NCBI RefSeq assembly: GCF_900156575.1
Contig: NZ_FTNY01000004.1
Location: 682,001-746,000, forward strand
Direction of reading: 5' to 3'
Length of the DNA stretch: 64,000 bases
Origin: Chryseobacterium shigense
GTDB taxonomy: Bacteria; Bacteroidota; Bacteroidia; Flavobacteriales; Weeksellaceae
Positions 50,569 to 59,372 of the stretch are shown one piece after another. Numbering within the stretch: the first letter of the stretch is position 1; the number at the start of each line of letters is the position of its first letter. The notes under the pieces are model-generated. The model had not been told where the DNA came from and did not search any database. It saw only the letters and a list, made by a program, of their open reading frames with translations. A program made the position numbers and the translations under genes.

Positions 50569-51816
50569 ATGTCAACAGCAGCAACAGCAAAAAACTCACA
50601 GTATTTCATTGACCTTGAAGACAAACATGGAGCACACAACTATCACCCTCTTCCAGTGGTTCTTGACCGCGGTGAAGGCGTTTTTGTATGGGATGTAGAA
50701 GGCAAGAAATATTATGATTTTCTTTCAGCATATTCTGCTGTGAACCAAGGACATTCTCACCCAAAAATTGTAGCAGCTTTGGTACATCAGGCTCAGAAAC
50801 TGGCCCTGACATCAAGAGCATTTTACAATTCAAATCTGGGAGAGTACGAGCAGAAAATCACGACTCTTTTCGGATTCGACAAGGTTCTTCCGATGAATTC
50901 CGGAGCTGAGGCCGTAGAAACAGCCGTAAAATTAGCCCGAAAATGGAGCTATGAAGTAAAAGGAATTTCAGAAAATGCAGCCAAGATCATTGTTTGTGAA
51001 AATAATTTCCACGGAAGAACAACAACTATTGTTTCTTTCTCTAATGATCCGGACGCCAATCAGAACTATGGTCCTTTCACACCAGGATTCATCAAAATCC
51101 CTTACAACGATACTGCAGCACTTGAAGAAGTACTGAACAGAGAAGCAGGAAATATTGCGGCATTTCTGGTAGAGCCTATTCAGGGTGAAGCCGGTGTTTA
51201 TGTTCCGGACGAAGGTTTTCTGAAAAATGCTTCTGAACTGTGCAAAAAACATAATGTTCTTTTCATCGCTGACGAGGTTCAGACGGGTATTGCCAGAACA
51301 GGACAACTGATTGCGTGTCATCACGAAAATGTACAGCCGGATATCCTGATCTTAGGAAAAGCCCTTTCCGGAGGAATGTACCCCGTATCAGCAGTATTGG
51401 CGAATGATAACATTATGAATGTCATCAAGCCTGGACAGCACGGTTCTACTTTCGGAGGAAACCCAATTGCCTGTGCAGTAGCAGTAGCAGCTTTAGATGT
51501 AGTGGCTGATGAAAAACTTTCTGAAAGAGCAGAACAGCTAGGCCAGATTTTCAGATCTGAAATTGAAAAAATTATTGAAAAGAACAGCCTTATTACCAAA
51601 GTAAGAGGAAAAGGTCTCTTAAATGCGATTTTAATCAACGATACTCCTGACAGTTCTACAGCATGGAACCTATGTCTTCAGCTGAAAGAAAATGGTCTTC
51701 TTGCAAAACCTACGCACGGAAATATCATCAGATTGGCACCTCCTTTGGTGATTACAGAAGAGCAGCTTTTAGACTGCGTTAAAATTATTGAAAAAACTAT
51801 TACAGAATTTCGTTAA
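50569..51816 (+). CDS. rocD: Ornithine--oxo-acid transaminase
   Basis: 415 residues of the class III aminotransferase family: GEGVFVWDVEGKKYYDFLSA, NSGAEAVETAVKLARKW, FHGRTT, EPIQGEAGVYVP, DEVQTGIARTG and PLP-Lys about 264 in LGKALSGGMYPVSA, then STFGGNPIACAV. It converts ornithine to glutamate semialdehyde. Its stop shares one base with the GT2 start (TAATG). Confidence 0.95.
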   Translation: MSTAATAKNSQYFIDLEDKHGAHNYHPLPVVLDRGEGVFVWDVEGKKYYDFLSAYSAVNQGHSHPKIVAALVHQAQKLALTSRAFYNSNLGEYEQKITTLFGFDKVLPMNSGAEAVETAVKLARKWSYEVKGISENAAKIIVCENNFHGRTTTIVSFSNDPDANQNYGPFTPGFIKIPYNDTAALEEVLNREAGNIAAFLVEPIQGEAGVYVPDEGFLKNASELCKKHNVLFIADEVQTGIARTGQLIACHHENVQPDILILGKALSGGMYPVSAVLANDNIMNVIKPGQHGSTFGGNPIACAVAVAALDVVADEKLSERAEQLGQIFRSEIEKIIEKNSLITKVRGKGLLNAILINDTPDSSTAWNLCLQLKENGLLAKPTHGNIIRLAPPLVITEEQLLDCVKIIEKTITEFR

Positions 51817-52571
51817 TGAAGTTATCAGTCTGTTATATTGTTTTAAATGGAGAAAGAATCATAGAGAAAAGTATCAATAGCATTTACGAAATAGCTGATG
51901 AGATCATTATCGTTGATTCTTTTTCCACAGACAAAACTGAGGAGATTTGTACCGGATTTCCGAAAGTAAAATTTATCAGAAAAAAATTTCGCGGCTTTGG
52001 CTGTCAGAAAAACTATACCCTGTCTGAAGCTTCAGGGGAATGGATTCTGTTTCTGGATTCCGATGAGGTTCCGGATGAAACAGCGGTGAATGCCATTAAA
52101 GAAATTTTAAAAAGTTCCAATCCTTCTTACAATGTTTATCAGATCCATTTCAACAATATTCTGTTGAGAAAAACCATTAAATATGGCGGTTGGGGTAATG
52201 TATGGAGAGAAAGATTTTTTAAAAAAGGTCACGGAAAATATACCGATGATCTGGTCCACGAGTGCTTTATTACAAAGGATAAAAAAGGAAAACTGCCTGG
52301 GAATATCAATCACTATACCTATAAAAGTATTGCCCATCATATTGAAAAGATCAATAATTATACTCAGTTGATGGCAGAAAAAAAGGTTTCCAACGGAAAA
52401 TCAGTATCCCTTTTTAAGATTATATTTTCCCCTTTTTATGACTTTATGAAAACCTACTTTTTTAAGCTGGGTTTCCTCGATGGTGTGGCCGGGTTTTATA
52501 TTTCGATTACCGGGGCATTTTATACTTTTCTGAAATACATCAAGATCAACGAAATTCTTAAATTCAAATAA
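51816..52571 (+). CDS. Glycosyltransferase family 2, LPS-core type
   Basis: 251 residues: LSVCYIVLNGERIIEKSINS, EIIIVDSFSTDKTEE, and the GT2 motif FLDSDEVPDE. The later QHH/VHEC-type (DDLVHECFI) region resembles WaaE/KdtX glucosyltransferases that extend the LPS inner core; this is inferred. It is cotranslated with rocD through a TAATG junction. A terminator follows at 52594. Confidence 0.88.
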   Translation: MKLSVCYIVLNGERIIEKSINSIYEIADEIIIVDSFSTDKTEEICTGFPKVKFIRKKFRGFGCQKNYTLSEASGEWILFLDSDEVPDETAVNAIKEILKSSNPSYNVYQIHFNNILLRKTIKYGGWGNVWRERFFKKGHGKYTDDLVHECFITKDKKGKLPGNINHYTYKSIAHHIEKINNYTQLMAEKKVSNGKSVSLFKIIFSPFYDFMKTYFFKLGFLDGVAGFYISITGAFYTFLKYIKINEILKFK

Positions 52572-52593
52572 CATTCCTGAGAATAAATAATAA

Positions 52594-52636
52594 AAACAGC
52601 CGGATAACCTCTTAACAGGAACCGGCTGTTTCTTTT
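52594..52636 (+). terminator. Terminator after the GT2 gene
   Basis: A 10-bp stem AAACAGCCGG/CCGGCTGTTT (52594-52603 and 52622-52631) with an 18-nt loop and a following T-rich tail. Confidence 0.65.
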
Positions 52637-52943
52637 TCATTCTCCCACTATCTTCATGACAGACTTTAACGGTCACGCCTGCTTTACGTAGTCAGATAAC
52701 CTCCGTTGATCTTTCTAACACCTCTGTCCAAAGGGTTTTCTTTACTTTTACTGTCAATTGTTCAGGTACCTAAATCTTTATTTTAATGTATTTTTAAGCC
52801 ACTGCATTTAATAATTAATTAATTTTGAATATTGTAACAGATGTCTATTGATGTAGACTTATACATTAGAAAATATATTAGCCTAAAAACAAAAAAAGTA
52901 GAATGCTATGGACCGTACATAATTTTTTAAAGGATTAAATCCC
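52637..52943. other. Gap upstream of the deacetylase gene
   Basis: About 310 bp. A minus-strand stretch of 25 codons (about 52685-52759) reads TIDSKSKENPLDRG then INGGYLTT, but lacks a start codon, so it is either a gene relic or chance. The rest is AT-rich with no promoter I can support. Confidence 0.35.
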
Positions 52944-53720
52944 ATGAAAATTAACGATCCCAAAACTCGGATAACCATGCTCAGATTTGTTAAAAGGACC
53001 CTTGGATTGTCAAGAACAGAAAGTGTCCGCATCCTCATGTATCATAAAGTTCTTCCGGAGAAGCAGATCTCCGGGAAAGATTTTCTTACCGTATCAGCTG
53101 AAGATCTGGAAAAACAGTTTCAATACATCAAAAAAAATTACAACACTTTATTTTTTAATGAGCTGAGTACGCACAGCGATCTGAAATATAAACTCATCCT
53201 GACATTTGATGACGGCTACCTCAACAATCTGCAGTATCTGGTTCCCTTGTTACAAAAGCATCAGCTTAAGGCGACCATCTTCATTCCTACCGGACTTATC
53301 CAGAGTGACGGGGCCGATCACAACCGGGATATGATGACGTTTGAAGAGATCCGGTCTCTTAATCCGGAATATGTAGAAATAGCGCTGCATAGCCATGCTC
53401 ACAGAAACTATTCACAAATTTCCCTGCAAGAAGCGGCGGATGACCTTCATGAGAATATTCGCAACCTTGAAGAAAAACAGATACCTTTTACAAAAGTACT
53501 GGCCTACCCCTACGGAAAATTTCCAAAAAAGGGAGAACAGAAGAAAGCTTTTTTTGCGATGCTTGAAAAAGCAGGAATTACATCTGCTGTACGCATTGGT
53601 AATAATATAGACTCATATCCCTGGAAAAATAAATTTGAGATCAAAAGAATTGATATCAAAGGAGGTGACAGTTTCAATATCTTTAAATGGAAACTGAGGC
53701 TCGGAAAGATCAAACTTTAA
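52944..53720 (+). CDS. Polysaccharide deacetylase (NodB family)
   Basis: 258 residues: VRILMYHKVLPEKQI, then the NodB motif LTFDDGYLNNLQYL (metal-binding Asp), FIPTGL, and VEIALHSHAHRNYS (His ligands). It probably de-N-acetylates a cell-surface glycan. An internal Met at 52977 (MLRFVKRTLG) is an equally good start. It is followed tail-to-tail by a glycosyltransferase on the minus strand, overlapping by 4 bp. Confidence 0.92.
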   Translation: MKINDPKTRITMLRFVKRTLGLSRTESVRILMYHKVLPEKQISGKDFLTVSAEDLEKQFQYIKKNYNTLFFNELSTHSDLKYKLILTFDDGYLNNLQYLVPLLQKHQLKATIFIPTGLIQSDGADHNRDMMTFEEIRSLNPEYVEIALHSHAHRNYSQISLQEAADDLHENIRNLEEKQIPFTKVLAYPYGKFPKKGEQKKAFFAMLEKAGITSAVRIGNNIDSYPWKNKFEIKRIDIKGGDSFNIFKWKLRLGKIKL

Positions 53721-54796
53721 TTCAGCAGGTCAGTGTAAAGGTTTTCATAAGCATCGGCCATTTCCCGATATCCAAACTTCAACGCTCTTTCTTTTAACCG
53801 GGCTGCGTATTCCTCCGCTCTGGCTCCGTAAGCCTGCATTCCGGACGCGTAAACATGCTGCATGTGTTCTGCGGTGAAGTCATCAAAATAAAACGCCAGA
53901 TCGCCGCCAATTTCAGGAAGACTCGTCAGTGTACTTAAAAAGACCGGTTTTCCAAAATACATGGCTTCCACGGGCGGAATTCCAAAGCCTTCGGCCAATG
54001 ACGGATGGCAGTAAGACTCACAGTGCTGAAGAAGGAAATATTTCTCACTGTTATCTATATTTTCCAGGATATGTACCCTCGCTTCCAATCCTAATGTTTT
54101 AACTTTTTCCAGAAATTTTTCTTTATAGGCAGACTTTGCAGAAGAAGTGACAAGCACTAAATCGCGGTCATTCTGAGAAATAAGATCCAGGAGAGCTTCC
54201 TGGTTTTTCTTCGGAAACAGCACCCCAATATTTAAAATATATTTTTTACCCATGAAGCTGTAGCTTGTCTCAGGTTTAAACTCTGCCGTTTCCGGAAAGA
54301 TCAGGCCGTTGTAGATCACCTCCGTTTTGAGGTTATTTTTCAAAGTAAACAGATGTCTGTTTTTAAGAAAATCATTTTTTACAAATTCTGAAATGCAGAC
54401 TACAGCATCTGCATTCCCAATATTTTTCTGGACAACCTTTGTCATTTTTTTCACTTTTTGTTCTGAGCTTCCGTCATGGAGAAAGTTAAGATCATGGAGT
54501 GTGACAACCTTTTTCTGTCCGTTTTTTACGGTATGAAAATATTTAGAAAGCTGGTGCGCTGTATGAATCAGGACAAAGGATTGGGTATTGATAGAGATTT
54601 TTTTTTGCCAGAATCTCCAGTCGATAATATTAAATTTTTTTTTCGTCTGTGGAATATTTTTTTTTGGTCCATAAAAGGTATACTCAAAATCAGACGTTTT
54701 CTCGTCCAGACCCTTTATTAATGAAACACATACGTTGGCAATTCCCGACTTCGGGTACTTCAATCTTTCGGCATCAATCAGAATTTTCTGTGTCAT
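53717..54796 (-). CDS. Glycosyltransferase family 1/4
   Basis: From the ATG at 54796 the product has 359 residues (MTQKILIDAERL...); a longer reading to 54817 is less likely. GT-B motifs: KSGIANVCVSLIKGL, VTLHDLNFLH, VCISEFVKNDFL, NIGVLFPKKNQEALLDL and the C-terminal HPSLAEGFGIPPVEAMYFGKP. Probably adds a sugar to a surface glycan. It is divergent from the gene at 54856. Confidence 0.93.
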   Translation of the reverse strand: MTQKILIDAERLKYPKSGIANVCVSLIKGLDEKTSDFEYTFYGPKKNIPQTKKKFNIIDWRFWQKKISINTQSFVLIHTAHQLSKYFHTVKNGQKKVVTLHDLNFLHDGSSEQKVKKMTKVVQKNIGNADAVVCISEFVKNDFLKNRHLFTLKNNLKTEVIYNGLIFPETAEFKPETSYSFMGKKYILNIGVLFPKKNQEALLDLISQNDRDLVLVTSSAKSAYKEKFLEKVKTLGLEARVHILENIDNSEKYFLLQHCESYCHPSLAEGFGIPPVEAMYFGKPVFLSTLTSLPEIGGDLAFYFDDFTAEHMQHVYASGMQAYGARAEEYAARLKERALKFGYREMADAYENLYTDLLN

Positions 54797-54843
54797 TATG
54801 GTCAGGCTTTTCATCAAAAATATAAATTTAAATATGAAATTTT

Positions 54844-54851
54844 TATTTTTG
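54844..54851 (+). promoter_or_regulatory. -7 element directly before the 325-aa glycosyltransferase
   Basis: TATTTTTG ends only 4 bp before the ATG at 54856, so the message would be essentially leaderless. No -33 TTG is at a standard distance. Confidence 0.45.
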
Positions 54852-54855
54852 CAGT

Positions 54856-55833
54856 ATGAAAATTTGTTTAATCAGCTTCGATTTCTGGCATTATGATGAG
54901 CACATAGTGGAAAAACTGAGTGATAGAGGCATTCAGGCATGCCACATCAACATCGGAGCCTTTACCCATAAAAATACCGGAGAGCGTATAAAAAACACGT
55001 TCAGCAAAATTTTTCTGGGAAAAAACCCGAAATATTACAAAAGACAAAGTTTCATATTGGAATCTCTGGAAAAAATTGGCAAACAGGATCAGATCTTGGT
55101 TATCAATCCTGAAGCTATTGACGAAAGCATTCACCAAAAGATCCGTGAATACGCAGATAGGAATATTGCTTACCTCTATGACAGCATGGCCAGAAACCCG
55201 GCAACCCATCTTTTACATTATTTTGATACTATATTTTCTTTCGATGATCAGGATGTGAAAAACTTCGGATTCGAAAAGATTACCAATTACAATTATCTTG
55301 ACCATCTTCCGGCATCCCAACAACGTCCTAAACTAGACCTGTTTTATATTACATCTTATGACCAAAAAAGACTTTCTGCTTTGAATCTCCTGATTAACAG
55401 ATTGTCTCCGATGAAAATAAAATTCGAAGTTTATATAGCGGGAAAAAAAGGCTGGAAAAACAAACTGAATCAGATCATTGATCAAAAGAACATTGACATT
55501 TTAAAGTTCGGAAGAAAAAAAATACCTCATCACGCTCTGCCGACTTATTATAAAAACACTAAAGTCATTCTTGATCTGATGCGGGCTGACCAAACCGGCC
55601 TCAGCTTCAGAATATTTGAAGCAATGGCTCTGGAAAAGAAGATCATAACGGATAATCCGACCATCAAAACTTATGATTTCTATAATCCAAACAACATCTT
55701 GGTACTGGATAAGAATTTCCGTAATGTGAAAAAAGATTTTTTTAGTACGCCATACGAAAAACTGCCTGAGGAAGTTTATTATAAGTATACTCTTGATCAT
55801 TGGGTAAATACTGTCTTTAAACTGAATCCATGA
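54856..55833 (+). CDS. CgeB-like glycosyltransferase
   Basis: 325 residues: MKICLISFDFWHYDEHIVEKL, then a Rossmann-like half, AYLYDSMARN, and a C-terminal half with ILDLMRADQTGLSFRIFEAMALEKKIITDN, a GT-B nucleotide-sugar site. The CgeB/spore-protein type is inferred from the layout (short N-domain and SFRIFEAMA motif). The next gene starts at its stop (ATGA overlap, 4 bp). Confidence 0.8.
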   Translation: MKICLISFDFWHYDEHIVEKLSDRGIQACHINIGAFTHKNTGERIKNTFSKIFLGKNPKYYKRQSFILESLEKIGKQDQILVINPEAIDESIHQKIREYADRNIAYLYDSMARNPATHLLHYFDTIFSFDDQDVKNFGFEKITNYNYLDHLPASQQRPKLDLFYITSYDQKRLSALNLLINRLSPMKIKFEVYIAGKKGWKNKLNQIIDQKNIDILKFGRKKIPHHALPTYYKNTKVILDLMRADQTGLSFRIFEAMALEKKIITDNPTIKTYDFYNPNNILVLDKNFRNVKKDFFSTPYEKLPEEVYYKYTLDHWVNTVFKLNP

Positions 55834-57017
55834 AAGAAATAAAAAATGTACTTATTGTAACCCGGGAATACCAATCTTCCCATACTCCCAAAGTAGGAGG
55901 CACAGGCGTTTTTTATAAAAATTTATGTACAGAACTTGTAAAAAGAGGAATCTCAGTACATGTTTTTCTGATCTCAAAATATACTTTTGACAGTAACGAG
56001 GATGGAGTGAATATCCATTCTATCAAAGATATTTTCAAAGCCAATCCTTTTCTGGAGCTGGTAAGATCTTTTACCGGAAAAGTAAAAGCATTTGAAAAAA
56101 TTTATTTTAAAACTTATCTATCTGAGAAAAAAATAATTTCGGATAAAATAAATGCCTGGATCAAAAAAAGCAACCTTCATTTTGATGTTGCAGAAACCCA
56201 TGACTTTGATGGTCTGGCGCTTTCCATACCGAAAGAAATTCCTTATGTAATCAGATGCCACGGTTCATGGTCTGTACTTGAAAAATATTTTGGATATAAA
56301 AAAGTCCATCAAGGAAGAGTTTTCTGTGAAAAGGAAGCCTTTAAAACTTCAAAAAACATCATTACGATCTCCAGATATAATGAGGCCATCAATAAAAACC
56401 TGTTTGGCATCAAAGATTCAAAGCTCATTTACAATGGCATTGATGAAAAATTCTACAAGCCTGAAGAAAACGCGGAGATCATTCCCCAATCGGTTTTCTA
56501 TTTAGGCAATGTCTCTTTTGAAAAGGGAGCAGAAACCCTCATCCGTTCTTTTATTCAACTTAAGATAGATTATCCTGAAGCATCACTTCACTTTATAGGA
56601 AATCCCAATCATTACCCTACTTATATTACTGAACATATTCAAGATACAGAAACCCGGAATTCCATTCATTTCTACGGTAATAGACCGGCCACAGAAATCG
56701 TACAGCTCATCAGCAAAGCTGAGGTGGTATGCTTCCCCTCCAAAGGTGAAAATTTTAGCTTATCTTTGCTTGAGGTAATGGCCATGCAGAAACCTGTTGT
56801 ATGTTCTTCAATCGACTCCTTTAAAGAAATCATTGAAGAACCGGTCAATGGTCTGATTGCTAACGAGGAAGAATTTCATGAAAAGATCAGCCTTATTTTT
56901 AAAGACAAAAACCTGAGAAGCAGTCTATCAATCAATGCCCGGGCTTTAATAGAATTGAAATTCGGCATCGATAAAATGGTGGATGAAACCATAAGCTACT
57001 ACCACGAGATTATATAG
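55830..57017 (+). CDS. Glycosyltransferase family 4
   Basis: 395 residues with two GT-B domains: SHTPKVGGTGVFYKNLCTEL, IRCHGSWSVLEKYFG, NIITISRYNEAINKN, LGNVSFEKGAETLIRSF, and CFPSKGENFSLSLLEVMAMQ. It is coupled to the CgeB-like gene by an ATGA overlap and precedes the GT61 gene by 65 bp. Confidence 0.93.
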   Translation: MKEIKNVLIVTREYQSSHTPKVGGTGVFYKNLCTELVKRGISVHVFLISKYTFDSNEDGVNIHSIKDIFKANPFLELVRSFTGKVKAFEKIYFKTYLSEKKIISDKINAWIKKSNLHFDVAETHDFDGLALSIPKEIPYVIRCHGSWSVLEKYFGYKKVHQGRVFCEKEAFKTSKNIITISRYNEAINKNLFGIKDSKLIYNGIDEKFYKPEENAEIIPQSVFYLGNVSFEKGAETLIRSFIQLKIDYPEASLHFIGNPNHYPTYITEHIQDTETRNSIHFYGNRPATEIVQLISKAEVVCFPSKGENFSLSLLEVMAMQKPVVCSSIDSFKEIIEEPVNGLIANEEEFHEKISLIFKDKNLRSSLSINARALIELKFGIDKMVDETISYYHEII

Positions 57018-57082
57018 AAATACAATTGACAGATCAAAGTCCATAATGACCGATCTTCTTAGGTCGTCCTAAGTTTTAGAAT

Positions 57083-58318
57083 ATGAATGCAAAGGAACAA
57101 ATTGAAAATTTAGAAGAACAGCTTAAAGCACTTAGAAAAAAATATTACATCAAGTCTTTTTTCAGAAAAGCAAAAAGGCTCGTTACCGATTTTTTACCGC
57201 TGGATTCTATATCATCCGAATATTGCACAGAAAAAATTACAGTTAGTGAACAGCAGGAGGCAGAGCTTTTTTTACCTAAAACTTTTCACGCGCCTCAGCG
57301 ATCTGTAAAAACACCTAAAAATGCAGTTGAAATTTTTGCCCTTCAAAATATACTCTGCCTGCCGAATTCTACCTATTTTTTAAATCTGAAGAAAGACAAG
57401 ATCTTTTATGAAAAGTGGCATGACGATGACAGGATTATCTATGTCTACAATACCAATAATTTGATGCAGCATTCCATAACTCTTGCCAAGGTAAAGAATT
57501 ATAAGAATGTATATTATGATGAGGAAGCTATTTTTCTGGGCGGAACTTTTACGTTTAATTATTATCATTTTCTGGTAGACATCCTTTCTAAGATTGAGTT
57601 TTTCCAATATATTCCTGATGCTAAGAATAAACTGATCATTATAGACGAAGAAATACAAAAGGTGGAAAACCTGAAGGATCTTTTGTCTTTTTTTCTGAAG
57701 GATTATAAGATATTGTTTCTCAGCCATGACCAAAGCTATTTTCATTTCAAAAAACTGTGGCACATCACCAGTACGAACTATGCTATTCCGAATATTATGC
57801 CTGGAGAGGTGTATGAGCCCGGGTTTGCCAAATTGTCAAAATCTTCTCTTCAGTACCTCAGAAAAACGGCTTTTGATCATTTGAATCTGAGTAAAGTTCA
57901 CCTAGAACCTGTTAAAAAAATATTCATTTCAAGAAGATCACAGTACCGAAAATACAATGACGAAGAAATCTTTGAAGTGGCAAAAAAATATGGGTTTGAA
58001 GAAGTGTTCTTTGAAGATCTGAACATTCACGAACAAATCTACCTGGTCAATAATGCTGACTATATCATCGGACCAAGCGGGGCCGCATGGACTAATGTAT
58101 TATTTGCCCGATCAGGGGCTAAAGGGCTCAGCTGGTACAGTTCTGTATGGGGGGATTTTGCTATTTTCTCTACTTTAGCCAAGGAAGTCAATTTTGATCT
58201 TTATTTTTATATTTATCCTCAGGATGAGGAAGGCTTTCATGAAGACTATAGGCTGGATCCTGAAATTTTCAACCAACAGCTTCAGCAATTATTTGACGTA
58301 AATTCTTTAGTCTGTTAA
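57083..58318 (+). CDS. Glycosyltransferase family 61 (DUF563)
   Basis: 411 residues. An N-terminal coiled coil (residues 1-20) and basic stretch are followed by a GT61-type core: YHFLVDILSKIEFFQYI, KKIFISRRSQYRKYND, and IIGPSGAAWTNVLFARSGAK, which matches the GPSGA..N..F motif of the family. No membrane helix is seen. GT61 enzymes add xylose, GlcNAc or similar sugars. It comes last in the plus-strand GT run before the 58.6-kb genes. Confidence 0.88.
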   Translation: MNAKEQIENLEEQLKALRKKYYIKSFFRKAKRLVTDFLPLDSISSEYCTEKITVSEQQEAELFLPKTFHAPQRSVKTPKNAVEIFALQNILCLPNSTYFLNLKKDKIFYEKWHDDDRIIYVYNTNNLMQHSITLAKVKNYKNVYYDEEAIFLGGTFTFNYYHFLVDILSKIEFFQYIPDAKNKLIIIDEEIQKVENLKDLLSFFLKDYKILFLSHDQSYFHFKKLWHITSTNYAIPNIMPGEVYEPGFAKLSKSSLQYLRKTAFDHLNLSKVHLEPVKKIFISRRSQYRKYNDEEIFEVAKKYGFEEVFFEDLNIHEQIYLVNNADYIIGPSGAAWTNVLFARSGAKGLSWYSSVWGDFAIFSTLAKEVNFDLYFYIYPQDEEGFHEDYRLDPEIFNQQLQQLFDVNSLVC

Positions 58319-58599
58319 CAAGTCTTTTTTTATTAAAAAGCCTATTCTCATCAGCCTTATGGTCATCTATAAAAAAATCACAAAACACTATCTATTCTTA
58401 TAAAACCTTAATTATTACAGAGAATACACTATTATATTTTCATTAAATTCTAATATATCGTTTTATTGTATCTAAAAATAATGTAAATTTCCTGCACCAA
58501 ATTGCGATCATAATTGAATGAAAAATTTTGAAGTTATACATCACTTTTTATGTATAATTTCACCATAAATCATACTATTATCTGTAAAAAACATATCGC
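58319..58599. other. AT-rich gap with no gene
   Basis: About 280 bp, very AT-rich. A near match to the -7 box (TAAATTTC) with a TTG ~17 bp upstream (near 58466) might serve the following secreted-protein gene. Nothing else is visible. Confidence 0.3.
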
Positions 58600-59370
58600 A
58601 TGAAATTGATATTTATAGGTCTTCTGTTATTCAGTGTCTTCTCGTTTGGACAGTTTTCTGATAATTTTGACACGTATCATCTTTCAAAAGTCCCTGAAGA
58701 CTGGGCTATTTTTAAAGGGAATAATGAAGCGGGAAATGACTCTAATAATTGGCAATTAGAAACGGTGAATAAAAACGGGTCTGATCAATGTTTTTTTGTA
58801 AGATATGAGAATTCAGGTGAATTAAATGAAGACTGGCTTGTTACTCCCAAAATAGACCTGAATGATTATCAAAATAATTATTTAATCTTCTCACAACGGA
58901 ATTCTTTTCCCGGTAACAGTACTAGATATGAAATCAAGATATCTACAGATTCTCAATCGGATCGTGACCAATTTGAGACTGTTGCCTCTTATACTGATGC
59001 TACATTTGGTAAGAATTTCAGCTTAAAAAAAATCAACATTTCAAAATACGACAAAAAGCAAATCTATATTGCTTTTGTAAAAAAAGATGATGATGGAAAT
59101 AACTGGTTCATCGATAATGTAAAGGTTGAAGGAATACCTGCCTCAGGAAAAAATAAATCCTTGTTTTTTCCTAACCCTACATCCGGAAAACTTTATGCGG
59201 AACAAAACATTAAGAGCATTCAGGTGATCGGTATGGACAACAGACTACTAAAAACCTATTCAAATACAAGTTCTATTGATATTTCTGATTTACCGGCAGG
59301 AATATATCTTATTAAGGGTACTTACGAAAATGAAGAAATTTTTGAACAAAAAATTGTAAAAAAGAATTAA
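58600..59370 (+). CDS. T9SS-sorted jelly-roll (choice-of-anchor J) protein
   Basis: 256 residues with a Sec signal (MKLIFIGLLLFSVFSFGQ). The mature part is a cleaved-adhesin/MAM-like jelly roll (NNWQLETVNKNGSD, EDWLVTPKIDLNDYQNN, DGNNWFIDNVKVEG), and the last ~70 residues are a T9SS tail (LFFPNPTSGKLYAE, DISDLPAGIYLIKG, FEQKIVKK). It is likely exported by type IX secretion and attached to the surface. The next gene starts 2 bp downstream. Confidence 0.88.
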   Translation: MKLIFIGLLLFSVFSFGQFSDNFDTYHLSKVPEDWAIFKGNNEAGNDSNNWQLETVNKNGSDQCFFVRYENSGELNEDWLVTPKIDLNDYQNNYLIFSQRNSFPGNSTRYEIKISTDSQSDRDQFETVASYTDATFGKNFSLKKINISKYDKKQIYIAFVKKDDDGNNWFIDNVKVEGIPASGKNKSLFFPNPTSGKLYAEQNIKSIQVIGMDNRLLKTYSNTSSIDISDLPAGIYLIKGTYENEEIFEQKIVKKN

Positions 59371-59372
59371 CC

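Noticed and set aside
52685..52759. Protein-like 25-codon stretch ending INGGYLTT on the minus strand
   Set aside because: No start codon is in frame after the preceding stop, and it is too short for any call.
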